Shown here: piece after piece, positions 7,618-14,400 of the stretch | Layout: every line of letters begins with the position of its first letter | Numbering within the stretch: position 1 is the stretch's first letter | Assembly: GCA_947425785.1 (NCBI GenBank) | Contig: CANEAY010000017.1 | Span: forward strand, 1 to 37,798 | Reading direction: 5' to 3' | DNA length: 37,798 nt | DNA from: an uncultured Pseudoflavonifractor sp. | GTDB taxonomy: Bacteria > Bacillota > Clostridia > Oscillospirales > Oscillospiraceae | The notes under the pieces: model-generated | Told to the model about the DNA's origin: nothing | Database searches by the model: none | The model's input: the letters and a program-made list of their open reading frames with translations, nothing else | Translations under genes and position numbers: made by a program

Positions 7618-8709
7618 GTGGCCAAGCGGAAACACAAGAAAAGACGGCCCTCCTCCCCTCTGCGGCGGCTGGGACGGGGCCTTTACCGAACTTTGGTGGT
7701 CATCTCCGCCCTTATTGTCGGAGCCTGGATCGCCTTCAAGGCCGTCTCCCGGCGGCCCACCACCGCCGAAGGGACTGTCCGTCCCGACCAGCCCATGGTC
7801 ACCGACGACCCCAGTACCCTGGACGTGGACGAGAGCCAGCAGGGCCTCCAGCGCAAGGAGGGGACATGGACGTTCCTCCTGGCGGCGGAGGATCAGGTCA
7901 GCGGCAGTACCGACACCATCATGGTGTGCACCTACGACACGGTGAACCAGAAGATCGGTCTGGTCTCCCTGCCCCGGGACACCCTGGTGGATCGGCGGGT
8001 GGGGCCCTACCACTACCACAAGCTCAACGCCGCCTACCCCAACGGCAACATCGCCTTTCCCCCTGACGGCGGCATCCAGGAGCTGATGGCCGCCGCCGGC
8101 GAGGTGCTGGGCATCCCCATCGACCACTACGCCCTGGTGGACACCCACCTCTTCGTGGCCCTGGTGGACGCGGTGGGCGGGGTGGACTTCAACGTACCCG
8201 TCTATATGAACTACGACGCCCCCGACCAGGATCTTCACATCCATTTTGATCCCGGCCCCCAGCACCTCACCGGCCAGCAGGCCCTGGAGGTGGTGCGCTG
8301 CCGGAAGAACTCCGACGGGCCGGGGGAATATCCCAACAACATCTACGACGCCTACCCCGACGCCGATGTGGGCCGGACGCGGACACAGCAGGAGATGGTG
8401 AAGACCATCGCCAAGAAAGTCCTCTCCAATCCCCAGAAGGCGGGCAGCTATGTGGAGATCCTCTCCACCTATGTCAAGACCGACCTGGAGCTGGGCCATT
8501 TCCTGTGGTTCGTGGGGCCCGCCCTGGGCTTTAACTTTGACGACCTGACCACCGCCACCCTGCCGGGGGACGGCAGCAAGAGCTACGACGGTGTCCGCTC
8601 GGTCTACGAGCTGGACGCGGAGGAGAGCCTTCGCATCATCAACGAGTGCCTCAACCCCTACACCACCGACGTGACGCCGGAGATGACCCGGATGCTCCGG
8701 GCGGACTGA
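7618..8709 (+). CDS. LytR-CpsA-Psr (LCP) family cell-wall glycopolymer ligase
   Basis: LCP proteins transfer undecaprenyl-linked glycopolymers such as teichoic acids or capsule to peptidoglycan at the outer membrane face. This product has 363 residues: a short basic cytoplasmic head (KRKHKKRR), one membrane helix at about 25-42, a linker, and an LCP domain from about 90. Conserved elements include STDTIMVCTYD, the substrate-loop SLPRDTLV and GRTRTQQEMV, supplying the expected Asp and Arg residues. The start is a GTG preceded by AAAGGAG at 10 nt; an internal ATG would lose the basic head. It is transcribed alone from its own promoter to a terminator. Which polymer it attaches cannot be told here. 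Confidence 0.92.
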   Translation: MAKRKHKKRRPSSPLRRLGRGLYRTLVVISALIVGAWIAFKAVSRRPTTAEGTVRPDQPMVTDDPSTLDVDESQQGLQRKEGTWTFLLAAEDQVSGSTDTIMVCTYDTVNQKIGLVSLPRDTLVDRRVGPYHYHKLNAAYPNGNIAFPPDGGIQELMAAAGEVLGIPIDHYALVDTHLFVALVDAVGGVDFNVPVYMNYDAPDQDLHIHFDPGPQHLTGQQALEVVRCRKNSDGPGEYPNNIYDAYPDADVGRTRTQQEMVKTIAKKVLSNPQKAGSYVEILSTYVKTDLELGHFLWFVGPALGFNFDDLTTATLPGDGSKSYDGVRSVYELDAEESLRIINECLNPYTTDVTPEMTRMLRAD

Positions 8710-8712
8710 TAC

Positions 8713-8748
8713 AAAAAGCTCCGAAGGAAATTTCCTTCGGAGCTTTTT
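8713..8748. terminator. Bidirectional intrinsic terminator
   Basis: A perfect 18-bp inverted repeat (8713-8730 / 8731-8748) with A-run and T-run ends, located between the convergent LCP and prephenate dehydrogenase genes. It directly abuts the tyrA stop codon. Confidence 0.92.
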
Positions 8749-9606
8749 TCAATGGAGAAGGTCGGGCCCCGGCAGCTCCATCTGCCGCTTCCGGTCTGAC
8801 GACCAGGTCAGCTTCTCCACCAGCTTGTTCTTGTCCCCGGAGGCGATGGCCTCCCGGTAGTCTTGCAGGTTCTTGATAAATTCATCCAGACAGCTGGTAA
8901 GGGCGGGGGCGTTGAGGGAGAAGAGCTGGGCCCACAGGGACACATCCAGGGCCGCCACCCGGGTGCAGCCCCGGAAGGAGCTGCCCTCAAAGCCCTTGCA
9001 GGTAAAGAGCATGGGATCGTCGCAGACACTGACGGCGATAATGTGCATCATCTGGCTGGTATAGGCCAAAATGGCGTCGTGCTCGGCGGGGGTGGTCTTC
9101 ACCACGTCCTGACAGCCCATGTAGTCCGCCATGCGTTCCATGAGAGCCACATTCTCCTCCCTGCTCTCCGGCCGGGGGGTCAGGATCAAATGGGAGCCGC
9201 GGAACATCTCGCCAAAGGCGTGCTCAATGCCGGAAAACTCGGTGCCCGCCATGGGGTGGCAGCCGATGAAATCCACACTCTCCGGCAGTACCTTGGCCGC
9301 CTCCATAATGGCGGACTTGATGCCGCACACGTCGGTGACCAGGCTCCCCGGCTTAAAGTCCTCCCGGTGCTGCTCCAGGAAGGAAATGATGTCCTTGGGG
9401 TCGATGCACAGGATGGTCACGTCGGCCTGGCGAAGGGCGGAGACGGTGTCCAGGGTGGCCTCGTCCCCTACGCCGTGGGAGAGGGCGTAGTCCACCGTGG
9501 CCTGCCGCCGGGCCACGCCGATGATGCGGAAATCCTCAAAGCCCTTCAGGGCCAGGGCCAGAGAGCCGCCGATGAGACCCAGGCCCACAATGACGATCTT
9601 TTTCAT
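8749..9606 (-). CDS. tyrA: Prephenate dehydrogenase
   Basis: Oxidatively decarboxylates prephenate to 4-hydroxyphenylpyruvate, the committed step to tyrosine. The 285 residues start with a Rossmann motif, MKKIVIVGLGLIGGSLA, and contain DVCGIKSAIM and GCHPMAGTEFSG, whose His is the expected catalytic residue. A helical C-terminal domain follows, and no ACT domain is present, so feedback control is more likely on DAHP synthase or at the leader. The ATG at 9606 lies 3 nt after the aroF stop, with GAGAGG inside the aroF end as ribosome site. Co-transcription with aroF under the aromatic attenuator fits a tyrosine-supply operon. Confidence 0.93.
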   Translation of the reverse strand: MKKIVIVGLGLIGGSLALALKGFEDFRIIGVARRQATVDYALSHGVGDEATLDTVSALRQADVTILCIDPKDIISFLEQHREDFKPGSLVTDVCGIKSAIMEAAKVLPESVDFIGCHPMAGTEFSGIEHAFGEMFRGSHLILTPRPESREENVALMERMADYMGCQDVVKTTPAEHDAILAYTSQMMHIIAVSVCDDPMLFTCKGFEGSSFRGCTRVAALDVSLWAQLFSLNAPALTSCLDEFIKNLQDYREAIASGDKNKLVEKLTWSSDRKRQMELPGPDLLH

Positions 9607-9609
9607 CGC

Positions 9610-10626
9610 TCAAACCTCTCTTCCCACGCACTCCGCCACCCGGGCGGCCTTCTCCATCAGGGCCTGGAACTGCTCCGGGGTGATGGACTGCTGGCCGTCG
9701 CACAGGGCGTGGATGGGGTCGTTGTGTACTTCGATGATGAGGCCGTCGCACCCGGCGGTGATGGCCGCCAGGGCCATCCGCTCCACCATCCAGGCCTGGC
9801 CGCTGGCGTGGGAGGGATCCACCATCACGGGCAGATGGCTCTGCCGCTTCACCGCCAGCACGGCGGAGAGGTCGAGGGTGTTGCGGGTGAAGGTCTCAAA
9901 GGTGCGGATGCCCCGCTCGCAGAGGATGACGTTGGGATTGCCCCCCGCCAGGATGTACTCCGCCGACATGAGCCACTCCTCAATGGTGGAGGAGAGGCCC
10001 CGCTTCAGGAGAATGGGCTTGTTGAGCTTGCCCAGCCGCTTCAAAAGGTCAAAGTTCTGCATATTCCGGGCTCCCACCTGGATGACGTCCACGTGCTCGG
10101 CGAAGTAGTCCACGTCATCGGTATTCATGATCTCGGTGACGATGGGCAGGCCGGTGGCCATCCGGGCCTTCTCCAGCAGCTCCAGGCCGGTGTAGCCCAT
10201 GCCCTGGAAGGCGTAAGGGCTGGTGCGGGGCTTGAAGGCGCCCCCCCGGAGGGCCTGGGCGCCGCTTTCTTTCACCGAGGCGGCGATGCCGGTGATCTGC
10301 CCCTCGCTCTCCACCGAGCAAGGCCCCGCCACCACCAGCAGCTTCTTCCCGCCCACGGTGACGCCGGGGGCCACCTCCACCACCGAGTCATCGGGGTGGT
10401 ACTTCCGGTTGGCCTTCTTATAGGGCTCGCTGACCCGCATGACCCGCTCCACACCGGGCAGGGACTGCATCTTCTCAATGTCGATGTTCTGGGAGTTGCC
10501 CTCGGCGCCCAGAATGGTGGTCTCCGAACCGCGGGAGATCATCACGTTCACGCCGCAGCGTTCCATCTCCTGAATGGCGTGCTCCAACTGCGCCTTGCTG
10601 AAACCGGGTCTCATGATAACGACCAT
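9610..10626 (-). CDS. aroF: 3-deoxy-7-phosphoheptulonate (DAHP) synthase, type I-beta
   Basis: Condenses phosphoenolpyruvate and erythrose-4-phosphate, the entry step of the shikimate pathway. The frame is open 14 codons further upstream, through the leader terminator, but ATG 10626 follows GGAG at 8 nt and gives MVVIMRPGFSKAQLEHA. At 338 residues it has the length of DAHP synthases with an N-terminal ferredoxin-like regulatory domain (about 1-70). The TIM barrel follows with VAGPCSVES, RGGAFKPRTSPYAFQG, QVGARNMQNF, LLKRGL and DPSHASGQ. The N-terminal domain is known in relatives to mediate Tyr/Phe feedback. Upstream lies an aromatic leader peptide plus terminator, so both enzyme activity and transcription are probably end-product controlled. 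Confidence 0.93.
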   Translation of the reverse strand: MVVIMRPGFSKAQLEHAIQEMERCGVNVMISRGSETTILGAEGNSQNIDIEKMQSLPGVERVMRVSEPYKKANRKYHPDDSVVEVAPGVTVGGKKLLVVAGPCSVESEGQITGIAASVKESGAQALRGGAFKPRTSPYAFQGMGYTGLELLEKARMATGLPIVTEIMNTDDVDYFAEHVDVIQVGARNMQNFDLLKRLGKLNKPILLKRGLSSTIEEWLMSAEYILAGGNPNVILCERGIRTFETFTRNTLDLSAVLAVKRQSHLPVMVDPSHASGQAWMVERMALAAITAGCDGLIIEVHNDPIHALCDGQQSITPEQFQALMEKAARVAECVGREV

Positions 10627-10646
10627 AAATAACACTCCTTCACAAT

Positions 10647-10680
10647 AAAAAAACGCGGCTGCCCTCATCGGGCTGCCGCG
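10647..10680 (-). terminator. Attenuator terminator in the aroF-tyrA leader
   Basis: On the minus strand, arms 10670-10680 and 10654-10664 pair over 11 positions with one A-A mismatch around a 5-nt loop, followed by seven T's. It ends 20 nt before the aroF start, inside the 5' leader and downstream of the Tyr-rich leader peptide. This is the position expected of a transcription attenuator. Confidence 0.85.
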
Positions 10681-10690
10681 TCACCTAACA

Positions 10691-10744
10691 GGGACGGCAG
10701 GGCCGGTTCCGGGCATCACAAAAGACCGCTATCCCAATAGCGGT
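10691..10744 (-). promoter_or_regulatory. Competing leader RNA segments (pause hairpin and antiterminator)
   Basis: ACCGCTAT (10725-10732) pairs with ATAGCGGT (10737-10744) to form a hairpin over the Tyr-Arg-Tyr-Trp-Asp-Ser-Gly codons. The segment at 10726-10735 can alternatively pair with GGGACGG (10691-10697). CGGCAG (10695-10700) can pair with CTGCCG (10673-10678), the first terminator arm in RNA order. These overlapping pairings allow a ribosome stalled on aromatic codons to free an antiterminator. The sequence complementarity is seen; the switching is inference. Confidence 0.6.
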
Positions 10745-10781
10745 AAGAATAGGAATACCCGTGCCGGTCAAACTGTCTCAC
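10716..10781 (-). CDS. Aromatic leader peptide of the aroF-tyrA operon, 21 aa
   Basis: A short gene reading MRQFDRHGYSYSYRYWDSGL plus a final Leu. Four Tyr, one Trp and one Phe occur in 21 residues, with Y-S-Y-S-Y-R-Y-W consecutive. It starts at GTG 10781, preceded at 5 nt by AGGTGA (10787-10792), a good anti-Shine-Dalgarno match. A consensus promoter lies about 26 nt before the start, and an intrinsic terminator follows 35 nt after the stop, before aroF. This is the architecture of classical amino-acid biosynthetic attenuation (trpL/pheL type), here sensing mainly charged tRNA-Tyr. The function is inferred from arrangement; the peptide itself is unlikely to have another role. Confidence 0.8.
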   Translation of the reverse strand: MRQFDRHGYSYSYRYWDSGLL

Positions 10782-10806
10782 GTGGCTCACCTGCTTTCTG
10801 TGGCCT

Positions 10807-10835
10807 ACTTTAGCACTTTTTGCTACTAAAGTCAA
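10807..10835 (-). promoter_or_regulatory. Sigma-A promoter of the aroF-tyrA leader
   Basis: Minus strand TTGACT (10830-10835), a 17-nt spacer and TAAAGT (10807-10812). It places the transcript start just upstream of the leader peptide ribosome site. Confidence 0.78.
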
Positions 10836-10847
10836 GAGGGAATTTCC

Positions 10848-10875
10848 TTGAAATTTCAGAGAAGTATGGTATGAT
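10848..10875 (+). promoter_or_regulatory. Promoter of the rrf2 gene
   Basis: TTGAAA (10848-10853), a 16-nt spacer and TATGAT (10870-10875), divergent from the aroF leader promoter 12 nt away. The start codon is 38 nt downstream. Confidence 0.65.
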
Positions 10876-10913
10876 ATAAAAAACCTGTTTTTCCGCTCCA
10901 AGGAGGTACCGCC

Positions 10914-11336
10914 ATGAAAATTTCCACCAAGGGCCGCTACGCCCTGCGGCTGATGCTGGACATCGCCCTTCACTGCGGCGACGGCCCTGTCTCCCTGCGG
11001 GACGCGGCAGGGCGGCAGGAGGTCTCCGACAAATACCTGGAGCAGATCGTCACCCAGCTGGGCCGAAACGGCCTGGTGCAAAGCGTCCGGGGGGCCGGGG
11101 GCGGCTACCTGCTGACCAAAGGGCCGGAGGAATACACCGTAGGAGAGATCCTCCGCTGTTTGGAGGGGAGCCTCTCCCCCGTGGACTGCGCCGAGGACGC
11201 CGGGTGCTGCGGGCGCTCCGGCCAGTGCGTCACGGTGGAGGTCTGGGACCGCATTGCCCAGGCGGTGAACCAGGTGGTGGATAACATCACCCTTGCCGAC
11301 CTGGTGAGGCGGCACCACGAAAAGTTGGGAGGATAA
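10914..11336 (+). CDS. Rrf2 family transcriptional regulator with IscR-type cysteines
   Basis: A 140-residue winged-helix regulator. MKISTKGRYALRLMLDIA and the recognition region VSDKYLEQIVTQLGRNGLVQSVRGAGGGYLL are classic for Rrf2/IscR. Cysteines at 92, 98, 99 and 105 match the spacing of the [2Fe-2S]-binding cysteines of IscR, whereas cysteine-metabolism sensors such as CymR lack them. It therefore probably senses Fe-S status or redox. The ATG follows AAGGAGGT. Unlike many clostridial relatives it is not followed by iscS/iscU but by a GNAT gene 5 nt away. Its target genes are unknown. Confidence 0.9.
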   Translation: MKISTKGRYALRLMLDIALHCGDGPVSLRDAAGRQEVSDKYLEQIVTQLGRNGLVQSVRGAGGGYLLTKGPEEYTVGEILRCLEGSLSPVDCAEDAGCCGRSGQCVTVEVWDRIAQAVNQVVDNITLADLVRRHHEKLGG

Positions 11337-11341
11337 CTATT

Positions 11342-11851
11342 TTGAATATCAGGCAGGAGCGGCCCGAGGATCGCGACGCGGTCTACCAGGTGGTAAAGGC
11401 GGCCTTTCAAAGCGCCGAGCACAGCGACGGCACGGAGCAGGATCTGGTCAACGCCCTGCGGCAAAGCCCCTCCTTTCTCCCGGAGCTGTCCCTTGTGGCG
11501 GTGGAGGGGGATCAGATCGTGGGCCACATCCTCTTCACCAAAGCGCAGGTGGGCGCCGCCCCAGTGCTGGCCCTGGCCCCCCTCTCCGTTCTGCCGGGAT
11601 ATCAAAGGAGGGGCATCGGCCTGGCCCTGATGGAGCGGGGACACTGCATCGCCCGCAGTCTGGGCTACCGATATTCCGTTGTGCTGGGGCATCCGGGCTA
11701 TTACCCGAAGGCCGGCTATGTCCCGGCCGGCACCTACGGCATCCAGGCCCCCTTCCCCGTGGAGGACGAGGTCTTCATGGCCCTGTGCCTCTCTGGTGAC
11801 CCGGTGCCGCTGGACGGCATCATGGAATACGATAAGGCTTTTGGTATATGA
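11342..11851 (+). CDS. GNAT family N-acetyltransferase (YhbS-like)
   Basis: Transfers an acetyl group from acetyl-CoA to an amine substrate that I cannot identify. Among 169 residues the acetyl-CoA motif is LSVLPGYQRRGIGLALME (Q/R-x-x-G-x-G pattern), followed by VVLGHPGYYPKAGYVPA, typical of the COG3153/YhbS group. The start is a TTG at 11342, 13 nt after GGGAGGA; the residues immediately following (NIRQERPEDRDAVYQVV) are the usual family N-terminus, so a later ATG is unlikely. It lies 5 nt after rrf2 and is probably co-transcribed. Confidence 0.86.
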   Translation: MNIRQERPEDRDAVYQVVKAAFQSAEHSDGTEQDLVNALRQSPSFLPELSLVAVEGDQIVGHILFTKAQVGAAPVLALAPLSVLPGYQRRGIGLALMERGHCIARSLGYRYSVVLGHPGYYPKAGYVPAGTYGIQAPFPVEDEVFMALCLSGDPVPLDGIMEYDKAFGI

Positions 11852-11888
11852 CAAAAAAGTCCCTGCGCCGACCTGGAGGAAAGATATC

Positions 11889-12299
11889 ATGAGAAGAGCG
11901 GAAGTTAACGGGACAAAAAAGCGCTCTCCAAATAGAATTTTTCTCTTTGCAATTCTTATTTTCCTCTTGAGTATTGTTTTGCTTAGCATATATGGAATAT
12001 TTTCTTCCAGTCCTATCCGCTTTAACTCCTGGCTATGGAAAGAAGATATCGGCCGGTATCGGATGGTGGATGACCTCATGGATTCCCATATCCTGGAGGG
12101 CATGGACAGAGAGGAAGTCACGAAACTTTTGGGGGAGGGCCAGACTCATATACTAACCGGAGAGTATGCCGAGAAAGGATATTCCATTCGGTACTATACC
12201 CGTGACCCTGATTACCGGCCCTATGCCGTTTTTGTCGTGATCTTTGATTTGGATAATATCTGTATGGGGAGCAGTACCGATATCACCTGCCCCTACTAA
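11889..12299 (+). CDS. Small membrane-anchored protein with a BamE/SmpA-like motif
   Basis: Not a protein I recognise by name. ATG 11889 follows GGAGGAAAG and gives 136 residues: a basic start, one hydrophobic helix at about 16-37 (IFLFAILIFLLSIVLLSIYG), then a soluble part that should face outside. LEGMDREEVTKLLGEG resembles the SmpA/OmlA/BamE-like repeat (GMTxxEVxxLLGxP) found in small Gram-positive lipoproteins and anchored proteins. The gene is visibly more AT-rich than its neighbours, suggesting recent acquisition. It lies 37 nt after the GNAT gene and ends before a terminator-like palindrome. Confidence 0.72.
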   Translation: MRRAEVNGTKKRSPNRIFLFAILIFLLSIVLLSIYGIFSSSPIRFNSWLWKEDIGRYRMVDDLMDSHILEGMDREEVTKLLGEGQTHILTGEYAEKGYSIRYYTRDPDYRPYAVFVVIFDLDNICMGSSTDITCPY

Positions 12300-12315
12300 G
12301 CCTTACATAAATTAT

Positions 12316-12350
12316 GGGAGGGACGCATATGCGTCCCTCCCGCATCTTTT
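12316..12350. terminator. Palindromic terminator
   Basis: A perfect 26-nt palindrome (12316-12341) followed by CATCTTTT on the + strand, between convergent genes. The hairpin can form on both strands, but the T-run is better on +. Confidence 0.7.
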
Positions 12351-12354
12351 ATCC

Positions 12355-12879
12355 CTACCCAAACCACCATCTCACTGCCCAGGCGGCGGCCAGGAAGGCA
12401 GCCACGTCGGCGCAGAGGGCCGCCGGGACGGCATAGCGGGTCTTGCGGATACCCGCCGCGCCGAAATAGACGGCAATGGTATAAAAGGTGGTCTCGGTGC
12501 TGCCCAGCATTACCGCCGCCGTGCGGCCGATGGCGGAGTCGGGGCCGTAGGTGGCAATGAGTTCGCTTCCCACCCCCAGGGCGGCGTTGCCGCTCACCGG
12601 CCGCACCAGGAGAAGGCCCACCGTCTCCGGCGGCACCCCCAGCCGGGTGAGGAAGGGAGCCAGCAGTGCCCCCGCCGCCTCCATGGCCCCGGATGCGCGG
12701 AGCATATACACCGCCGTCATCAGGCCCACCATGGCGGGGACGATCTTGATGAGCACGCCCAGGCCCTCCCCCGCCCCCTGCACCAGGGCGCCGTAGACAT
12801 CCACCCGCTTAGCCATCCCCCACACCGCCGCCAGGGCGATGATGAGGGGGGCCACCATCTGAATGAGCAGCTGCGTCAT
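12355..12879 (-). CDS. spmB: Spore maturation protein B
   Basis: SpmB is a membrane protein of the nucleoside-transporter 'gate' family needed, with SpmA, for proper dehydration of the spore core. The frame extends upstream into spmA, but ATG 12879 gives MTQLLIQMVAPLIIALAAVWG, the standard start, and 174 residues. GSTETTFYTIAVYFGAAGIRKTRYA near the C-terminus is highly characteristic, as is VRPVSGNAALGVGSEL. It overlaps the spmA stop by 4 nt (ATGA), with GGAGGG upstream, so the pair is translationally coupled. Confidence 0.93.
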   Translation of the reverse strand: MTQLLIQMVAPLIIALAAVWGMAKRVDVYGALVQGAGEGLGVLIKIVPAMVGLMTAVYMLRASGAMEAAGALLAPFLTRLGVPPETVGLLLVRPVSGNAALGVGSELIATYGPDSAIGRTAAVMLGSTETTFYTIAVYFGAAGIRKTRYAVPAALCADVAAFLAAAWAVRWWFG

Positions 12880-13460
12880 TTTCCCGCCCTCCATGCTCTG
12901 GCCATGACCTTGGCCGCCAGGATGCCCACCGTCACCGACACCGCCGAAGCCAACCACACCGCCGGCAGGATGTCAAAGGGTGTGGCGCACCCTGCCCCCT
13001 GGCGCACGGCGGCCACCGTGGTGGGCAGCAGCTGGATGGAGGCGGTGTTGCACACCACCAGCATACAAAGGCTGTCCGAGGCCACACCCGGCGTTTTCCG
13101 CGCCATCCGCCGGGCGGCCTGGATGCCCAGGGGGGTGGCGGCGTTGCCCAGGCCCAGAAGATTGGCGGAGACGTTGGCGGAGATGGCGTCCATGGTCTCC
13201 CTGTCCTTTCTGAAGTCGGGGTAGAGCCGGCACAGGATGGGCCGCAGGAGCTGGGAGAGCTTCTCCGCCAGGCCGCACCGCTTCATCACCTCCATGACCC
13301 CCATCCACAGGCACATGACCCCCGCCATGGTGATGCACAGCTCCACAGCGGCGGCAGCCCCCTCCACCGCCGCCGCGGCCACAGCGGCGCCGTTGCCTGC
13401 CAGAAGTCCATATACCACAGAGATGACCACCATCCCCGTCCAGATCACCGTCATGGCCAT
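12876..13460 (-). CDS. spmA: Spore maturation protein A
   Basis: Membrane partner of SpmB in spore core dehydration. The open frame has a long N-terminal extension, but ATG 13460 gives MAMTVIWTGMVVISVVYGLL and 194 residues, matching the family. NVSANLLGLGNAATPLGIQAAR and LVVCNTASIQLLPTTVAAVR are the conserved gate signatures. A GGGGTGG stretch upstream is the probable ribosome site. In Bacillus the pair follows dacB; here no carboxypeptidase gene is adjacent. A mother-cell sigma-E promoter would be expected in 13461-13600, but I see no convincing one. Confidence 0.93.
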   Translation of the reverse strand: MAMTVIWTGMVVISVVYGLLAGNGAAVAAAAVEGAAAAVELCITMAGVMCLWMGVMEVMKRCGLAEKLSQLLRPILCRLYPDFRKDRETMDAISANVSANLLGLGNAATPLGIQAARRMARKTPGVASDSLCMLVVCNTASIQLLPTTVAAVRQGAGCATPFDILPAVWLASAVSVTVGILAAKVMARAWRAGK

Positions 13461-13616
13461 ATCCGCCACCCCTTTCTCCCCCCACTCTATGCGGGACAAG
13501 GGGTGGGTATGTCCATTTCCCGGTGATGGAAAAGGATGGTTTTCCAGTTTTTTCCTTTTAATTCCACCCATTTTTTGAAATAAATAACACATTCTACAAA
13601 ATTTTCCAAATTTTGA

Positions 13617-13644
13617 TTGACAGGGGACAAAAAAGCACTATAAT
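13617..13644 (+). promoter_or_regulatory. Fully consensus sigma-A promoter of the abrB-DUF1934-argS unit
   Basis: TTGACA (13617-13622), a 16-nt spacer and TATAAT (13639-13644); both hexamers are perfect. AT-tracts AAAATTTT (13598-13605) and AAATTTT (13608-13614) just upstream resemble an UP element and could also bind an AbrB-type protein. Confidence 0.88.
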
Positions 13645-13694
13645 TGGGCTTATCCCGTGGCACGTGGGAAATATAAAAAAGGAAGGTATCAGCT

Positions 13695-13937
13695 ATGAAA
13701 TCTACTGGTATCGTAAGAAAAGTTGATGAATTGGGACGCATCGTCCTGCCCATCGAGCTGCGGCGTACCCTGGGGATCGAGATCCGGGATTCTCTGGAAA
13801 TTTATGTGGAGGACTCCTCCGTCGTCCTGCGGAAATACGCCCCCTCCTGCATCTTCTGCGACGACGCCACCGACGTGGTCAACTTCAAGGGGAAGAATAT
13901 CTGCCCCCACTGCCTGAAAGAGCTTCAGGGCCGCTGA
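13695..13937 (+). CDS. AbrB/SpoVT-type transcriptional regulator with C-terminal zinc ribbon
   Basis: An 80-residue DNA-binding protein. The N-terminal swapped-hairpin AbrB domain is MKSTGIVRKVDELGRIVLPIELRRTLGI...DSLEIYVEDSSVVLRKY (1-49). The C-terminal part carries CIFC and CPHC pairs (CxxC-x16-CxxC), expected to bind zinc. In this family the AbrB domain governs transition-state or sporulation genes. The ATG follows GGAAGG, and expression is driven by a perfect promoter. It heads a probable operon with DUF1934 and argS. Whether it represses itself or the sporulation genes next door is unknown. Confidence 0.9.
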   Translation: MKSTGIVRKVDELGRIVLPIELRRTLGIEIRDSLEIYVEDSSVVLRKYAPSCIFCDDATDVVNFKGKNICPHCLKELQGR

Positions 13938-13944
13938 ATCGGGC

Positions 13945-14400
13945 ATGGCCGAACACCACGTACGCGTCACCATCCATACCCTCCAGCGCCGGGACGGGGA
14001 GCGGGACTCCATGTCACAGCGGGCGGAGGGCCGTCTGATACAGGAGGGCGAAGGCTGGCTTCTCACCTACACAACGGAGGAAAATGGCCTTGCCACCCTG
14101 ACCACCCTTCACCTCTCCGGGGAGCGGGCCACCCTGACCCGCAGCGGAGCCATTGGCTCCCAAATGGTCTTTCAGCAGGGGCAGACCCACACCTCCCTCT
14201 ATGAAACGCCCTACGGCAAGCTCCCCCTGTCCCTCCGCACCCAGCGTCTGGAGTGGGAGCTGGAGCAGGGAGAGGGAAAAATATTTCTCATCTATCAGCT
14301 CAGCCTGGGCCCCGCCGATATGGGCGAGACCCGGCTGCGGCTCACCGTGACAAAGAAGGCGGCAGACCCGGCCGCCCAAGCAAAGGAGACATTTCTATGA
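13945..14400 (+). CDS. DUF1934 (YwiB-like) beta-barrel protein
   Basis: A 151-residue protein of the DUF1934 family, calycin-like in structure and without an assigned function. Visible hallmarks are VTIHTLQRRDGERDSMSQRAEGRL at the start, YTTEENG...TTLHL and KLPLSLRTQRLEWELEQGEGKIFLIYQLSL. Its placement directly before argS matches ywiB-argS in Bacillus, which supports the call. The ATG at 13945 is 7 nt after the AbrB stop and lacks a clear Shine-Dalgarno sequence, so it is probably coupled. The stop overlaps the argS ATG (ATGA). Confidence 0.85.
   Translation: MAEHHVRVTIHTLQRRDGERDSMSQRAEGRLIQEGEGWLLTYTTEENGLATLTTLHLSGERATLTRSGAIGSQMVFQQGQTHTSLYETPYGKLPLSLRTQRLEWELEQGEGKIFLIYQLSLGPADMGETRLRLTVTKKAADPAAQAKETFL

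Noticed and set aside
8863-10632. A 589-codon open frame on the + strand
   Set aside because: Antisense to tyrA and aroF, whose motifs are unambiguous.
10630-10800. T-box riboswitch upstream of aroF
   Set aside because: The T-box core AGGGTGGNACCGCG is absent, and a ribosome-bound Tyr-rich frame explains the terminator better.
12244-13224. Open frame on the + strand opposite spmB/spmA
   Set aside because: Shadow frame; spmA and spmB motifs and coupled starts on the other strand are decisive.
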